From Takakia lepidozioides (Eukaryota; Streptophyta; Takakiopsida; Takakiales; Takakiaceae): DNA of 64,000 bases. This document shows positions 42,607 through 54,974 of the stretch, piece by piece; the first letter of the stretch is position 1, and each line of letters opens with the position of its first letter. Made by a program: the position numbers and the translations under genes. Below the pieces are notes generated by a model that saw only the letters and a list, made by a program, of their open reading frames with translations, did not search any database and was not told the DNA's origin. The stretch is taken from contig CM060732.1 of NCBI GenBank assembly GCA_030704615.1, forward strand, positions 33,399,053 to 33,463,052. Direction: 5' to 3'.

Positions 42607-44653
42607 TGGAGCAAGCCATAAGTTACCGCTGTAAGCCCTGATTATTGCTGCTTTGAAGTACCTCAGCTGGATGAAACAATTCTCAATTGAGAGGGCAATT
42701 GTTATCTTGCTGTCTTCATCTGTTGTAGCAATGTCCATTCCTTCACTGAGACAGCCTCAGTTATCTGGGAATGTATCACATTTTTTGTGTAAATGTGAAG
42801 TAGTTTACCCATATGAAGCTGTTGGAGACTGTGATGCTCCATGTTGAGACAATTGGAAGATTTTTTCCAAACTCAAAGCAACAGCTTGAAAAGAGAGTCC
42901 CCCAGATGCAAGTGACATTAAATGCTACTGACTGTGGACAGTCTTCATATTCTGAGGGGTCCCATGCAGCTGTTAGCCAACATTTGTCTAGGGCCTTTAG
43001 AGCCCCCCTCCAAAGAGGGCGGTAGCCCTGGTGGGGATGGGGCTCTCATTTATGTTGGCTTTGGCTAACGTTGTCTCTCTCTTCTAGAGAACTGTCTTGT
43101 AGTTGTCAAAGAGCTCCTGTGGGATCAGTGAGTGAATGTTGTTGTTCCTGAACAGGACTGCGGGGAGCATTGCATGGCCAGCTCCACTTTGCCAGGGCAA
43201 GAATTGCGAATTCTTTCTGATGTGAGGCAAGTGTTTCTATTTATACTGAAACTTGTCATGCATTCTTCATACAGTTCTTTGCTCAACCTTTTACACTTGA
43301 TTGGTAGAATGGATGTTGTTATGAATACTTACGATGCTCAATCCACACTCAGTTAGAGTGTATGAGATTTTTTTGATAAGATTGCATTGTTACCCTGGAG
43401 CTGATTGTTGATGTGCCGGAGCTGTGCCCTGTGGGATAACATGGGATAACATTCAAGATGTGAAACTGTAGGCAGGCTTAGTCTAATTTATACTTCTCGC
43501 TCTCTCTCAGCAGATTGCATAACAATAAAGAGACTTGTCAATGGTTGATGATGGAATGACCGGATGAGTTGCTCATTTGCTGTCAATAGTGGGGGATTGT
43601 TTTCACATGCGGCATTTGTGACCATCTCACTAGTTGAAATTCCTTTTCAAGCTGTTAGAATCTCCAAGGATTCACAAGAGTTCGGATTTTCTTGAAGCAA
43701 AGTTGCCATGTATCAATTTTCACGTTGCTCCAATGCAGTTTCAAAGAAAATACTGGAGGCGTGGAGCACATATGCTCTTGATCATGATTTCATTTCACGC
43801 TCAAACATGCTATTGACAGGGATCAAGCATGGGTCCCCATGTGTTTTAGTTCACCAAAACAAAACAGACACATGAGTATCGCAAGTTGCAAACTACCTGC
43901 AATGTATCTTTTTCCCATGAGGACAATTAAGCTTTTGTCTGTGAATTAAATTCAAGGAGCTTTCAAGGAGTCTTGGTCTCCTAGTAAAAATCCAAAGGAG
44001 GTTTTATCTAGCGGTAGTTGCCGACTGGGATTTTGCTAAGCAAAAGACTTCCAGCGAACAGAACAAAGCCAGTATCGAGCGCTGTTTGGAAAGGGTTTTT
44101 TTGTGTGTGTCTAATAGTGGTACAAGATGATGTGGAAGGAGTTTCATCCTGAAGCGTTGATATGTCCACAACCAAAAAATAGCTACACGTTGAAAACTTT
44201 GTTTTCACGTGGAATTGCGGTTTGGTGATTTTCCATGGCTGATGGTATAACCCAATGGAGCTGAAGTTTTGTGGGGATTTTAAGGATATCCCAAGGAAAT
44301 GTTTGGCCAAGTTTCAAGAATTTTGAAGGAGATTTTCAACAATCCACTTTTTTTGGAGCTTTCGAGTGTTCGTGGCCACAAGAATTCAAATGGAGTGGAT
44401 TTTTGGGCCTAAAAAATCTAAGAGCGCCCTAGGATAGCTGGTTGGATGAATTATGATACCTACCAACCAAAAAGTGTTGAAATCTTTCTTCATCCAAGGA
44501 TTTGGCCCGATATACCATCTAATTTGTTTTTATAGTATTTTCAGTATATAGGGCTTATTAGGTGAGCTTGCTCACCACTTCACTTCTAGTTTTTTGGCTT
44601 GTTTGTTCTTTGTCAGTTAGTTGCTTAGGAGCTTGAAGAGAGAACCAAACTTT
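42607..44653. other. Non-coding, flank of the 10.3 kb transposon
   Basis: No gene is supported. The last 650 bases, together with 54999-55870 beyond the transposon, look like one continuous sequence split by the insertion; a TATA-like segment (AGTATATAGGGC) near 44550 and the general style recall an LTR of a retrotransposon, but no partner LTR is in the window. Confidence 0.35.
42972..43069. repeat. Foldback (MITE-like) element
   Basis: GTTAGCCAACAT at the left end pairs imperfectly with ATGTTGGCTTTGGCTAAC at the right end, and internal GAGCCCCCC/GGGGCTC blocks extend the stem. The whole is about 98 bp. No clear target duplication is seen. Confidence 0.55.
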
Positions 44654-44661
44654 GCTTGAAG
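44654..44661. repeat. Target site duplication, left (GCTTGAAG)
   Basis: GCTTGAAG immediately precedes the left terminal inverted repeat and is repeated exactly after the right one at 54991-54998. Confidence 0.85.
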
Positions 44662-44677
44662 CCCGGGGGGTGCACTC
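44662..44677 (+). repeat. Left terminal inverted repeat
   Basis: CCCGGGGGGTGCACTC, exact reverse complement of 54975-54990. A one-base C ambiguity exists at the border with the target duplication. Confidence 0.9.
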
Positions 44678-44705
44678 CTCATTAAATGTACCAGCCACGT
44701 GCGTG

Positions 44706-44800
44706 CACAGGAGGGGGTATTTTAAACCCCCCCATGTACAACATTATACATACAGAGGGGGGTTTAAAACACCTTAAATATAATTTTACAGGAGGGGGTT
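44706..44800 (+). repeat. Left subterminal ACAGGAGGGGGT repeats
   Basis: Three plus-strand copies of ACAGRRGGGGGT lie near 44706, 44751 and 44788, plus one inverted C-run (AACCCCCCCATGTAC) near 44722. Matching direct copies occur at the right end. Subterminal repeats of this kind are commonly transposase binding sites. Confidence 0.7.
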
Positions 44801-44811
44801 GTTGAGTTTTT

Positions 44812-44909
44812 AGGGATAGTGTAGTGGTAAGAATGGCGATTCCGCCGCGATGCATCCCGGGATCGAATAGTGGAATCGTCGTTTTGTATGTTTTTTTTTT
44901 TTTTTTTTT
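44812..44909 (+). repeat. tRNA-like SINE with T-rich tail
   Basis: An A-box-like GATAGTGTAGTGGTAAG (44815-44831) and a B-box-like GGGATCGAATAG (44859-44870) are spaced as in a tRNA, resembling tRNA-Asp/Glu heads, and are followed by a run of about 19 T at 44891-44909. A long pyrimidine-rich tract (44920-45040) follows. It looks like a SINE head rather than a functional tRNA. Confidence 0.5.
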
Positions 44910-45183
44910 CGCTCCACGATCTTTCTCCCCTGACCTCCCGCGGCTTTCTCTTTTCTTTCTCCTCCTCTCCTGCGTTCGCCTTCCCTTCCGCGGGCTTTCT
45001 CTTTTTCCTCCTCTCCTCTCCCCTCCTCTCCACAGGGCATGGTAGGACAATGTGGTGAGGGCACCAAAATGTGGTGAGGGCACTGACTTGGGAGAAGATT
45101 TGAGGTTGTGATGTATGTAGAGGGCAGGAATCGAAGGGGATGAAGTAAGTGCGCGGGAATGTGGGGCAGGCCTGGGCTGATCG

Positions 45184-46119
45184 GTGATGATATGCGGGTG
45201 TGGTGGCGGATTGTTGTGCAGCAATGACAGGAGGACATGGGCATCAAGATTCCCAGTCATCAGAGGTAATGAGCACATTAGGCCTATTTTCTTTCCTAAT
45301 AATGATTGGCGTGACACAATGGTTGTACTCACTATATCAGGCCTATTCTCATCCTTATTGAATCCAAACAGCCAGAGGGACAAGATGCCCCTAAGTGTAC
45401 AGAACCTGAATGTCCTGAATCTGAAGGATTTGGTACTCAAGAGTTTACACAAGACGAGCAAAATCTACACATGGGGTAACTGTCCCCCTTTGCAGAACGG
45501 TTGGGCGTCCAGGAGCAATCCCAAGCTACCTAGACGACAAACAATTCACATGCAAAGGGCTGGCTTGCGGCTGGCCACTTTCAACTTCTCAGGGCTTACT
45601 AACCAAAGGAAACAACTCGAAGTGGGACAAGTCCTTCGGACTAATGATATTCATATCTGTGCTGGGCAAGAAACATGGGAAACTTCGGATAAACTGGTTG
45701 GAGATGTCAATGGTTATAAATGGGCAGGTAGGATGTGTACTCTCAAGGCAGCCTCTGCCAAACGCGGTCAAAAAGGGGTTGGATTCTTTGTCCGTGATTT
45801 CTTGTTTGATAATTGTGAAATTATCAACAAGGGTTTGAGGTACGAACATAGTATCTGGCTAAAACTGAATCTGAAGGGCGGCATGAGTACGAAGGACCTC
45901 TTTGTGGGTTGTGTTTACATGCCCACAGAGGGGACCCTTAGTGCTGACGCAGACAAAGCCTTCGAAGATGTAAAGCTAGACTGTGCTTCGTTCCTTGCCA
46001 AAGGTCAGGTAGTGCTATTGGGTGACTTCAATGCCCGGGTGGGCAAAGGGCTCCATCAGGACGATATCATTGGGCCTTTTGGTGAGGACGAGCCCTCTAT
46101 AAAGAGTGCTGCAATTTGA
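45184..46119 (+). pseudogene. LINE endonuclease domain
   Basis: From about ATG 45550 the frame encodes LATFNFSGLTNQRKQLEV, ICAGQETWET, GVGFFVRDF, VGCVYMPTEGTL and VVLLGDFNARVGKG, the conserved blocks of an APE-type LINE endonuclease. The in-frame upstream part (45184-45549) may be transposon sequence fused in frame. After GPFGEDE the endonuclease breaks off; the missing end (with a GERSIVDYIIMD block) is present in the inverted fragment at 48898-49179. Confidence 0.8.
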
Positions 46120-47990
46120 AAACCAACAGAGAATTGTGGGCGAGGTACTATCAGCTCCGGAAAGATATCAATCAGCTTGTTAGGTCTCAGAAGAAATTAT
46201 ACTGGGATAAGTTATACAGTGAAATAAACTCAAACCACCATGGTGGTAATGACAAGAAGTTATGGTTGGCCCTTCAACGTTTGTACAAGCCTAAAAACGG
46301 TCAGCAAGTACAAGCGCTGAAGACTACTAAAGGTGCAGAGGTGACTTCATCGGTTGACATTGTCAAAACCTTTGAAAATCACTACAGTATCCTTGGCAGA
46401 ACTTCTAGGTCTAACAGTGAGGGGTCTTCTGCTGAATGGAGGGACACAGTTGGAAAATTTGTTCCTATGATTCAAAACAGCCCTGATGAACTGGAGTATA
46501 TTTCGATGGCTTATAACGCTCCCATTAGTTCTTCTGAGATTGTGGAAGCAATTGAACATTTAAATGGATATAAAGCTGGTGGACCTAATGGTATTGTCAA
46601 CGAGCTTATCAAGCACGGTGGCGATCCCATGATAGAGGCCCTAGTTCTCCTCTTTAACCTTATCTGGAAGACTGAAATGATCCCCTTTCGCTGGCGACAG
46701 GGGGTCATTGTCAGTCTATACAAGAAGGGTGACAGAGAAGAACCGGGGAACTACCGTGGCATCACACTCAGGAGTTGATTAATTGCGCGAAGAGATACTT
46801 TTATCTTTGGGGGCTAGAGGCTAATGTCAGCAAATGTGTAGTGGTAGCATTCAACGACAGAGGAGAGGGAGGAAGTGATCTTAAGTGGCAGTGGGGTAGC
46901 CAAGAGATCCCGGTCCTCCCTTCCTACACTTACCTGGGCGTTGAGTTTTCCTCCAATTGTAATTGGGATGCACATATCCGGAAAGTTGTTCGAACTGGCA
47001 AGGGCAAAGCTCTGGGGCTCCCTAAATTTTTCCACTGCAGAGGGGTCATCTCTGAGGTTAAGAAAACCATGCTTTGTCGCGTTATTAGACCTGCCTTGGA
47101 GTACGGATCTGCTATATGGGTTGATAACTCCAACCAGGCTAAGTCTCTAGAATCCATTCAAGTGGGGGTGCTTAAGGAGTGTATGTCAGCATGCTCCAAA
47201 ACAGCCAATGTGGCTGTTCGGGGTGAGTTTGGCATTCCATCCTTAAGCTCCCGACGAGATGAATTCAAGGTCAGATGGTGGGGTCAGCTGCAACATATGC
47301 CCAACACCAGATATCCTAAGTTGATTGACTCTATATCTTGGAAACAGGACCGCCCTGTCAAACAGGCTAAGTCCTGGCAGAAGAGAGTAGAAAAGATTCT
47401 CAAGGACCTGGACCTGGATCCGCAAGTCTTGACCCTGCTGGATAAATCTGCCTTAGAGGCTGTAGTGTCTGAGGCCATGTCTGTTGCCATGAGATTGTCT
47501 GATGAAAATGAAGTTAGGCAGAGAACTTCCCTGAACTTGTTTCCAGTCAGTGACATGGGGGTGGACATCTTGGATGACCTCAAGGGTCTACCCACTCTCG
47601 GCACTAGACTGAAATTTAAACTCAGGGCAGGAAGCCTACCTTTGAACAACAAACAGAAGCAGAGAGGAAAGGGAGAGTGCAATTGTCCGTTGTGTGGGCA
47701 ATCTGAGGACAGTATTCATTTTCTGATACGTTGTCCGGGTTCTCTCACCAAAGAGAGGCTCTCTTCAATTCTATCAAGGGAATTGTGCCTGTACCCCTAT
47801 TTACCAACTTTGAAAGTCTCGAGGCTGAGCCAAAAGCCCAGGCCCTCCTGAGGCCTAGTTTTTGGGCAAATCACACACAACAGATTGATGCTTGTGTGAA
47901 GGGTTTTCTAGAGGATATCTGGAAAACCCGGATTAATTCCTTATACGATGGTAAGTCTTACTACCAACGTCAGCCCTGTTCCTTTTGTTC
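46116..47990 (+). pseudogene. LINE reverse transcriptase with the catalytic core deleted
   Basis: 46116-46778 encodes the RT N-terminus (ISSSEIVEAIEHLNGYKAGG with PNGIVNELIKHGG, then GVIVSLYKKGDREEPGNYRG). The frame then jumps at 46778 directly to the region after the active site (LWGLEANVSKCVVVAF, YTYLGVEFSSNCNWDAHI, RPALEYGSAIWV) and ends with CNCPLCGQSEDSIHFLIRCP, a C-terminal zinc motif. The palm domain with its YxDD motif is absent, so the copy cannot encode an active RT. Its 3' part has a close inverted copy at 48520-48900. Confidence 0.8.
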
Positions 47991-48519
47991 CCACTGAAAT
48001 TGGGCGCGGGGTCAATGGCCAGAAGGCTACGGCAAACAACGTCTTATGAGTACAATCTCATCCTTATCATCCCTCGCCTTTTGGAAAATTCCAGCCATAA
48101 TTGAAGGGCAATTGGTTGTTGTACTTAACTGCACGAATGTTCCCTTTCTGTTGGAATGAGCCGCACGTCCTTTCCATGCTGACATACCCTTTCTTCTTCC
48201 TGCAGGATCCTTTGCCCAACCCTGTTATTTCTATCATGTGTGCCATCCTCTTGGCGTTTCCACAGCCTCCCCTCATTGCCAGTGAAGTGTTTCTTTCTCT
48301 TCCCTTTGTCTTTAAAGACACTCCAACTGTTAGCTGCAGTACCCTTCGCTGATTTCTTATTGCCTTTGACCTCATGTATGTTTTCAATCATGTTTGAAGG
48401 GTGATCACTTGCTGCCATATGCATGACTGTGTCCTTGACTGCTTCTCTTGTCTCAGTATGATGTTTAATTGTTGTCATGTCAGGCTGTGCTCAGCTGCAC
48501 CGTGGTGTCTTCAAATGGA
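47991..48519. other. Spacer between the two inverted LINE fragments
   Basis: No coding feature is supported. It would form the loop if the LINE fragments on either side paired as RNA. Confidence 0.4.
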
Positions 48520-49207
48520 TCAATTTTTCAGACACGGTCTTGCCAACTGAATGATGCAGGTTCACTTGGGAGAGTGCACTCCCCCTTTCCTCTCTGCTTC
48601 TGTTTCATGTTCAAAGGTAGGCTTCCTTCCCTGAGTTTAAATTTCAGTCTAGTGCCGAGAGTGGGTGGACCCTTGAGGTCATCCAAGATGTCCTCCCCCA
48701 TGTCACTGACTAGAAACAAGTTCAGGGAAGTTTTATGCCTAACTTCATTTTCATCAGACAATCTCATGGCAATAGACATGGCTTTGGACACTACAGCCTC
48801 TAAGTCTGATTTATCCAGCAGGGTCAAGACTTGCGGATCCAGGTCCAGGTCCTTGAGAATCTCTTCTACTCTGGCCTTGGGAAAACACCTTTTGATCTCA
48901 GTCCAGAAAGTGGTTAGAGGTACCAATATCAGTTCTGTCGATCAACACATTGGCACACTGGGGGAACAAATTTTTGTCCATTATGATATAGTCCACAATG
49001 GAACGTTCCCCAGTTTGGGATTTCTCACGAGTCCACTGCACTTGGTCACCTCTTGTCTTGTTAATCAAGGTCAAAAGCTGAAGCTCTTCCAGACAGTTAA
49101 TTAACCGTCTGCCATTAGAATTCAGCTCGTCCTCACCAGAAGACCCAATGATATCGTCCTGATGGAGCCCTTTGCCCACTTGGGCATTGAAGTCACCCTA
49201 CAATAGC
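48520..49207 (-). pseudogene. Second LINE fragment of the same family, inverted
   Basis: On the minus strand 49207-48900 encodes the end of an endonuclease (GKGLHQDDIIG to GERSIVDYIIMD) and 48926-48528 encodes the RT C-terminal region (EILKDLDLDPQVLTLLDKSD, MSIAMRLSDENEV, LPLNMKQKQRGKGEC). Everything between is deleted. It matches 46020-46095 and 47391-47680 on the plus strand at high similarity, so the two fragments form an inverted repeat with arms of about 300 bp and about 0.9 kb between them. Confidence 0.8.
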
Positions 49208-50279
49208 ACCACAGAGATGAAGAGAAGCTTTGGAATGAGACACTTTTCTGACCCCAGTCAATGGTGGGACAATGTGGGTGGATGGTCAACTGGAAACAGT
49301 AGCGGCAACAGCGCAATTGATAAAGCAAGGCACTGCTGATGAAAGGTACCTTCTTCAACGTATTTCAGCCTGAGGGCACCTTCTGGTTTGACTGTTTCAG
49401 CCTGTTTTTCCCTCTCATCAGACTCAGCCCTGAAGCATATGTATTGAATTCTGTAAGTTAGCTCGTTGGGTGGATCTGCGGTGCTTTGGAATGACTTTGC
49501 AAGTTGCTGCCGAGGTGGTAGCATGACAGTACCTAAAAAAAGATAATAGATAGAACAAGGGACTGCTAATGAAGGTACCTTCTTCAACACATTTCAGCCT
49601 GTTTTTCCCTATTATCAGAGTCGTCCCTAGATTTCCAGATGGCGGATTCCAAGCTCCAGATTACCTATGATTCCATGTGGAATGATAGCTACAAGAAACC
49701 TGGATGGGTAGATGGTCAACTGGAAGCCACAGTAGTAGCTGCAGAGGCATGATGTACGCATTGTTAGTGTGGAGGGAGGGGTAGCTGTTGATGCAGGGAG
49801 AGGATCGTGGGTGCAAAATCATCCAAGAGGGCCAGATTTGGAGCAAGGAACAGCGCTGGCAGGAGTTCTATAAATTTGATCCACAGTGGTGGGACAATAT
49901 TGTCAACAATGTGAGCTTTCTTCATGCAACATCGTAGGGAGTTTGACAGAACTTTGTATTTAAATATGTTAGTGTGGAGGGAGGGCTAGCCGCTGATGCA
50001 AGGATGGACTGTGGGTTCAGGATCACCCAAGAGGGCTACCAGCAGTGGAAGTAGCAGCATTTGGTCAATAGCAGCAGCAAAAATTAACAACATCAAACTC
50101 ATCAATCAGGTACTTGCTTCTGTATACATTTCATCCTCTTATGAACGTAGTTCCTACTTGGACAGCCTATAGGGTTGTATAAAACAGGACTTTGGAACCT
50201 TCCAACCCGGGTGCTTTGTTATTGGTCTATCAAGGTCTGATTTGAAATGTTTTCATTGCATTTTGCAGGTGAACTCATC
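49208..50279. other. Repeat-rich 5' region of the 10.3 kb transposon's transposase
   Basis: Local repeats include GTACCTTCTTCAAC with TTTCAGCCTG (near 49348 and 49575) and GTTAGTGTGGAGGGAGGG with GATGCA and AAGAGGGC (near 49762 and 49968). The segment AGCTACAAGAAACCTG...TAGATGGTCAACT near 49687 also occurs at 41880. A splice acceptor (TTTTGCAG) lies at 50268, just before the ATG of the transposase, so a 5' untranslated exon may lie here. Confidence 0.45.
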
Positions 50280-53200
50280 ATGGAAGAAGAGTTGGAAGTA
50301 AAAGTCCTGCTTGTTGGAGGAGATGCATCACCAAACAGGCTTGGTTCTGTGTTCACTATGCAAGGTGTCACATACAAATGCATCCGAGCAGAAATTATAG
50401 GTGATGAGCTTGTCTCAGCAAAATTTCATTTCCTTTCCATGGGGGGTAGTGTCCTTTCAGCCAAGCAAGAAGAGAGGATGGTTCTGAAAGGGGATACTGT
50501 ACACATTAAGATTTCAGACCAAAATGATGGGGACCAAGGATTGAAAAGACCTCTATCTTCCAGTGGTTCTACGATCTTGCATGAGGACAGACCAGGCGAG
50601 GACCCGGCACCAGTGTCTACCAAGATGAGGATGGACCCTGATACACCCTTTGCTGGCGATGGTGGAAATGAAGACCATGCACATGAGCATGCACTTCAGC
50701 AGAGATCTGGTAGATTGTGCAGCACGTTGGCTACATCCAACGATATTCAAAAATGGCAAAAGAGATTAGAGCCGTTGAAAGGAAAATCTCTGCAGAAGGA
50801 CGATGTGACAAGTTTGAGCTGATGACAAAGGATCAACAAGGACAAGCAATGTTCCACATATGGTGTGTTGAGTGTGAGGATGTTTATGCACGGTCTGGGA
50901 AAAACAAACCATATGATGCATGTGCAAACTTTATGAGATCTCATTTGAGGAGTGAGGGGCATCGCATAGCCTATGAGAGGCGTCATGGGAAGGGTTCATC
51001 ACAATGTGTCATCAGCCCTGTAAATGCAGATGAAGCATTAGACGCAAAGAAGAACAGGGTGAAGGAGGCATTAGAGGAAGTCGCTCGGTTTTGTGAGGAC
51101 AATCCTGGAAACAGATTTGAGATTGTGGAAGCCACAATTGGAGACTATTCGCAGTTGGGTTCCATAAGGATTAGGTGCCCACTGGATTCGAAGTGGCTAC
51201 TCTTGTTTCCAAGGACAGGTTCTTTGCAATCTTCTTTGACAGAGCATGTGAAAGGAAAAACTCATGTCGATGCAGAGATTTGCCAGAAGGTTGGAAGTAG
51301 TGAAGGACCTTGCAAAAAGAGAGGAAGGCCTCCAAAGCCTATGATTGCCAAAGATGTAAAGCAACGGGATCTAAGCTCTTTCTTGGTCAGTCAACCTGTG
51401 TTGCCGTCCCCACCACTTGACAATCCAATTGTGGCATCAACAATGGGAGCATCCTCGTCACAAACTCCATACGCTTGTGTTGACGCTGCCCAACGGGGAG
51501 ATCTGATCGAGGATTGACAATTACAGCAAAGGTCCCAATGCAACAAAGGAAGAGACAGTTTGTGTTGGGGCCTATGGGATGAATGGTGGGAGTACAACCA
51601 GCAGAGAATAAGTCTGAAACCATTCCTTCAAGATAGCAAGGGAGGAAAGAAGTGGTATGTCGAGCCGTTGACAAATGCAACCATCACTCTAAACAATCAA
51701 GAGCATAAGGTTGTTGGTACGTTTCGGCACGCGGATTGTTTTAGAGTGTCATTGGATGGGGAGCCATTTCCAAACTTGAGATGTTCAGCATGTTCTTCCA
51801 TTCCCTTGGAAAATGACTTCAGAATGAGGGTATATAGAGAAAGAGGTGCCATGGAATGTAGAGGGGAGAGAGATACTGGCAAGGGAAGAAGGTTGTCATA
51901 TCTTGGAAATGCGGAGATTGTCAAACAAGTTTACAAAAACAGACAGGAGTTGAGGCAGTTGAGGTTCAAATTGTGGGAGGCCAGGACCAAAGTGGCATCA
52001 TTGTCTGTGCGATGTAGGAGTTTGAAGGAGTCTGGGATTGAGGCAATTGAAAGAGGAGATGTTCTCAAATTTTGTCGTGATATTGTTGATGCACATAGGA
52101 GGGGGGATTTTGAAGGAAAAGAAAGTTTGTGGGATTTTCTTGTTGATATGGGCAAGAATATTGACAGGTCTCCACAAGGGAAGAGGTATGGTACTAGCAC
52201 AAAAACAATGTTTGAGACTGTGCAGCTTTGGGGGGGTCCGAGATTGCATCATTTTTTGGCTTCAAATGTGGGGGGTCCTTCTATTGATACTACAAGACGG
52301 TCTTTGAGGAAAGGTTTGAAGTATAGAGCGGGAGAAACGGATGATATATTTCAGCATGTGGCTGGAATTTACAGAGATGTGATGGAAGATGCAAATATTC
52401 CATTGGGAAGCATCCCAGTGATGGTGGCCGAAGATGAAACTGTTGTGAAGCGATTGGTACGTTGGATTGCTAGGGATGACACCCTTCTCGGGTTTTGTGG
52501 GCTTCAAGACAACCATGTATGTATTTCAAATTTTGTGGTGCAAGTGGGAGAAGGGGAATCAGGGTACCAACATATTGTGGAGGCATTCAAAAACAATGTG
52601 GTTGCCCATTATGCTAGAGTGTTGATAGCAAATCCTCTACATGTACGGTTACCTCGATTGGTATTGGTAATCCAGCTCACTTGCAATAGATTTGACAACA
52701 ATTTTGTGAGATCACAATGGGAAGTGGTGAGACAGTTGTGGGACAAATATGTGAGGGACGTGGTTGGGCCTATAATTGGGCATGCTTCAGACGGAGATAG
52801 TAGGAGGAGAAAAGTGATGTTAGAAGATTATGCCAATGGGGCTGGAAATAGATTTTGCATCCCTTGGGAAGGATGGTTGTTTACAGGTCGAGTGTGCAAC
52901 GGGGGAGATATATACGGACTCCATGATCAGGACTTCATCCACAATGGGAAAAAATTGGTAAATCCCTTGGACAGTGCATCACGGACTTTGGTGTTGGGTG
53001 ATGAGGTTGCTACATTGAATCATGTGTTATTGGTCTACCATTCATTTTCAGTGGACAAGCATGGACTTCGGGAATGTGATATCAAAAGAGAAGATCGACA
53101 GAATTGGGCAGCAGCTCAACGACTGGCATCTCGGAAGGTGCAAGCTTGTTTGAGGGAGTTACAATCAACTGTGAATCATCGAAGAGAGAGGACCAAAGGT

Positions 53201-54687
53201 ACTGAAATTTACCTATACATCATTTCATGCTACATCGACATTTTTTTGTCTCCTCACATGTCATTGTGTGAGAGGGTACAATCTGCTGCGAAGGTATCAT
53301 TTTTTTTTCAGATTGTGGAAGTTGTGGCTATTCCAGCACGAGGTGTATAATCTGAAATCCTTCTTCATTAGCAGGGAAGCATACTTGGATTTACAAATTT
53401 CATGCCACTACGTGGTTCTACTTATCAAATTGTTCAAGGATAAGTTTAATCATGTGCAAGTTCCTTTGAGCCTTGTTGGTTCAGATGTGTGTGAAATATT
53501 CTTCAGCAAAGTGGGAGGTATGTCACGGAATGAGAGGACATATGACGGGTGTGATTTGATTGAGAGTGCGGGAGCATTAACACGCATATCCGAGTTCGAG
53601 GCGAATCCAAAAGGACCCAAGTTCTCAAGAGCTCACAAGAAACAAGAACACATATGGTCTTCTTTGGAAAGAAGCCAGGTATCCCCCTTGCTGATTTGTC
53701 CGACTTTTCTACTGTCCAATCGGATGATTGCATTGTGGAGGCTTTGAAAACTGGATTTCTAGAAGCGCAACTTTTATGCCATAAACTTGGGATGAAACCA
53801 AACAAAGCAACAAACTTGGATTGGTGGAATGAGCCATGGACAATTGAGAGACAAATGGAGGTCGAGCTATTCAAAAGCATGGAAGAGGAGGGTGATGATG
53901 TCAATGCCATAGATTCTATTTGTCCTCTTAATGCAGACACACATATTCAAAATGAGGTCGTGGAAGATGAATTGGTGTGCGGGCCTTCGAATTCAATGGA
54001 GGATGTTTTGAGCCAACCTTTGGATGATCATGCGGAAGAGGTACTTGTTCAAAGTGAATTGAGACATACTCTGGATGCTGTCATTGATGAGTTTGAACAA
54101 GAGAAAGATGGATCGAAGGCAGTGGTTCCATTTGTCAAAGTAGACGGGAAGACCATATTCAAAAGCACTTTGGTTAGCCAACTCAATGGCAACCCTACTC
54201 TATCCAAGGATAGATTGACACGAGTAAGAAGTGCATCGATGTTGTTTTGCCGAGAAAACAAACCAACTACCAGCAACAAAGCCACGAGCTTGGGATTGGG
54301 TTCGGATTGTGCTGTATTTTTTGTTGATGGGAGACTGCGATCCAAACTACAAACAGGAAAGGTAGACCAGGGAAAACCTGCAGAGGAGCAACCAAAGGCA
54401 CTTGGTATTTGGGCAGGGTTCAAAGAATGCGGAAGAAAATCAATAAGCGGTTTGTAGAATGTAGGGATTCTGTTGATTTATTGGAGCGTCCTTCTCATAT
54501 GGAGATTGGGTTAGCATGGTACCAAAAAATTCGAGGAGGGGTCTATACGTACGATTTGACGGATAACATGATGGTTGATTTGGATTCCATTATCGCGTTA
54601 GCATGTTTAAAGTACAATGTCAAGTCAAACACATATGTTCTTGATGCAAATGACCGAAAAGTCTTTGACAACTTTATCAAAGGCAAA
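50280..54687 (+). CDS. Large DDE transposase of the 10.3 kb transposon
   Basis: From ATG 50280 the product has a basic N-terminal part, then two zinc-finger-like segments (CVECEDVY with HLRSEGH, and CPLDSKW with HVKGKTH) and an AT-hook, KKRGRPPKP. The catalytic part has VMVAEDETVVKRLV, GHASDGDSRRRKVML and SDVCEIFFSKVGG, consistent with D, D, E of an RNase H-fold transposase; the last motif is reminiscent of P-element relatives. The C-terminal part has KTIFKSTLVSQLNGN with LSKDRLTRVRSAS. A probable intron is 53199-53311. Frame breaks occur near 50747 (A-run), at a TGA (51515), near 53312, 53650 and 54420, so this copy may be inactive or carry errors. It spans about 1,350 codons. Confidence 0.7.
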
Positions 54688-54799
54688 TAATTTTTTTAAT
54701 TAATTTGTTAGATTTATTATGTTTTAAATGAATAAATTCGATATAATATAAACATACATATACATATTGGAGGGTTATTTTTAATGATGAAAAATGAGA

Positions 54800-54935
54800 A
54801 TATACATACAGAAGGGGGTACTTTTCAAAAATTGTAAATTTTTGTATATTTACAGGAGGGGATTTTATAATCTTCAAAAAGTATGTACAGAGGGGGTATA
54901 AATTATCCAAGGACCCGTATACAGGGGGTTTTTTT
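54800..54935 (+). repeat. Right subterminal TACAGAGGGGGT repeats
   Basis: Copies of TACAGRRGGGGT occur near 54806, 54852, 54888 and 54922, in the same orientation as those at the left end, which is unusual because the termini themselves are inverted. Confidence 0.7.
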
Positions 54936-54974
54936 ATTAGGCGACGAACGCACGTGATACGCATAGTTTATAAA

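Noticed and set aside
44682-45461. 259-codon minus-strand ORF
   Set aside because: It crosses the subterminal repeats, a SINE-like head and a long pyrimidine tract, and has low-complexity RKKRESRGR sequence expected from that tract.
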